Shown here in pieces: positions 6,477 to 7,263 of a stretch of DNA of 7,263 nt. A program made the position numbers and the translations under genes. The DNA is taken from assembly GCA_029933755.1 (NCBI GenBank), contig JAOZNO010000045.1, positions 4,689 through 11,951 on the forward strand, given 5' to 3'. The notes below the pieces were generated by a model. That model was not told where the DNA came from, did not search any database, and was given only the letters and a program-made list of their open reading frames with translations. The stretch comes from Bacteroidales bacterium (lineage in GTDB: Bacteria > Bacteroidota > Bacteroidia > Bacteroidales > NBLH01). Positions within the stretch are counted from its first letter, which is position 1. Every line of letters starts with the position of its first letter.

Positions 6477-7263
6477 GTGACTTTTTTAATAAAATTATTA
6501 AATGTATATCATAAATTTAGGATATTGTCGATAGATATTGTTCTCGGTTCTTTGGCTGTTGGCCTTATGGCTGTGAAAATTATGAATGTGCAAATGGGAA
6601 CTGCCTGGTGGTTTGTTTTATCTTTGGCTGTTTGGGTTATTTACACAGCAGATCATTTAATTGATTCTAATAAGCTGGGAAATAGTGGAAGCAGTGAACG
6701 AAGAGTTTTTTATTATAAGCATTTCAAATTAATTTTAATAATAGAAATTATATTTGTTATAATAGTTGCTTTTGTCTGTATTTTGTACCTTGATAAAGAA
6801 ATAATATACTTTGGTATTTGCTTGGGGCTATTTGTTGCTGTTTATCTTCTGTTAGTTCAAATCAAAGGCTCAGAGAAATTGTGGTGGTTGCAAAAAGAGT
6901 TAATAGTTGCAGTTGTTTATACCGTTGGAATTTGGGGTGGGCCAGCTCTATTAAGTTCGCAAAAAACAGTTTTGCAAGAAATAATGTTGATTGTTACTTT
7001 TTTTCTAATTGTTTGGGCGGATATTTTAATCATTGCTCAATTTGAAATTGAAAATGATAAGCGGGATAAATTTACATCCTTACCGGTAATTATTGGTCGG
7101 GGAAAGAATGTTTGCTTGGTAAGTGCAATTCTCTTTGTCTCAGTGTTTTTATTGTTTCTTTTGCTTTTCTTTCAGAATATAGATTTAAAAATAATTTATG
7201 CTGATTTTATTCTTTTAATAATGAGTGTTGTTCTGTTCTTTTTATTGAAATTTGAGGGTTTTT
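6477..7263 (+). CDS. UbiA-like polytopic membrane protein (prenyltransferase-superfamily), 3'-truncated
   Basis: An open frame runs from just after TAA at 6462-6464 to the right edge with no stop, giving 262 codons from a proposed GTG at 6477. It is rich in membrane segments (about residues 18-36, 43-58, 86-104, 109-127, 142-158, 167-187, 212-231, 240-257). Blocks resembling the UbiA superfamily are AVWVIYTADHLIDSNKL (51-67; Asp59 and Asp63), KELIVAVVYTVGIWGGP (140-156) and QFEIENDKRDKFTSLPVIIG (188-207; Glu190, Asp194, Asp197). The canonical first motif NDxxDxxxD keeps only its second half: Ile55-Tyr56 stand where Asn-Asp are expected. The start is uncertain. No in-frame ATG occurs before 6567, which would cut into the first membrane helix; the frame already reads like protein (FLIKLLNVYHKFRILSIDIV) before a TTG at 6525. 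I therefore favour GTG 6477. The substrate is unknown, and prenyl transfer is not proven. Confidence 0.7.
   Translation, partial: MTFLIKLLNVYHKFRILSIDIVLGSLAVGLMAVKIMNVQMGTAWWFVLSLAVWVIYTADHLIDSNKLGNSGSSERRVFYYKHFKLILIIEIIFVIIVAFVCILYLDKEIIYFGICLGLFVAVYLLLVQIKGSEKLWWLQKELIVAVVYTVGIWGGPALLSSQKTVLQEIMLIVTFFLIVWADILIIAQFEIENDKRDKFTSLPVIIGRGKNVCLVSAILFVSVFLLFLLLFFQNIDLKIIYADFILLIMSVVLFFLLKFEGF

Noticed and set aside
6818..7045. Plus-strand open frame of 75 codons with many Cys and Ser
   Set aside because: It is a +2 shadow of the UbiA-like gene, whose own frame has continuous membrane segments and recognisable motifs across the same bases.

Overview
The window is AT-rich and looks chromosomal, from a Bacteroidota member (Bacteroidales/Marinilabiliales-like by gene content; this placement is inference). 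Supporting signs are a PorV/PorQ-family outer-membrane protein, a bifunctional type I-beta DAHP synthase/chorismate mutase fusion, the short form of phosphatidylserine decarboxylase, starts without Shine-Dalgarno sequences, and promoters matching the Bacteroidota consensus TTG-N19-21-TAnnTTTG.

Layout. Positions 1-1022 (+) hold the 3' part of cdsA and a complete psd, 15 bp apart. Positions 1030-3679 (-) hold a PorV/PorQ-like beta-barrel gene and, upstream of it, a methyl-accepting chemotaxis protein (MCP) gene. This pair converges on psd with a 7-bp gap. Positions 3680-4375 are about 700 bp without a gene. They contain small palindromes, an imperfect repeated motif and, at the far end, a strong promoter for pssA. 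pssA (4376-5209, +) converges on the DAHP synthase/chorismate mutase gene (5232-6341, -), which has its own strong promoter. A divergent, 3'-truncated gene (about 6477-7263, +) encodes a UbiA-like polytopic membrane protein. It has no good ATG start and probably starts at GTG.

How the genes work together. CdsA makes CDP-diacylglycerol, PssA converts it to phosphatidylserine, and Psd decarboxylates that to phosphatidylethanolamine, so the window carries three consecutive steps of phospholipid synthesis. The lipid genes are split by the inverted MCP/outer-membrane pair, which has no obvious link to lipid synthesis. The DAHP synthase/chorismate mutase controls entry to aromatic synthesis and the branch to prephenate.

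I see no clear new system. The points most worth a second look are a G7 tract inside the outer-membrane protein gene (possible phase variation), the UbiA-like protein with a degenerate first Asp motif and non-ATG start, the repeated and palindromic motifs in the gene-free region, and a His-for-Arg substitution at the MCP signalling tip.
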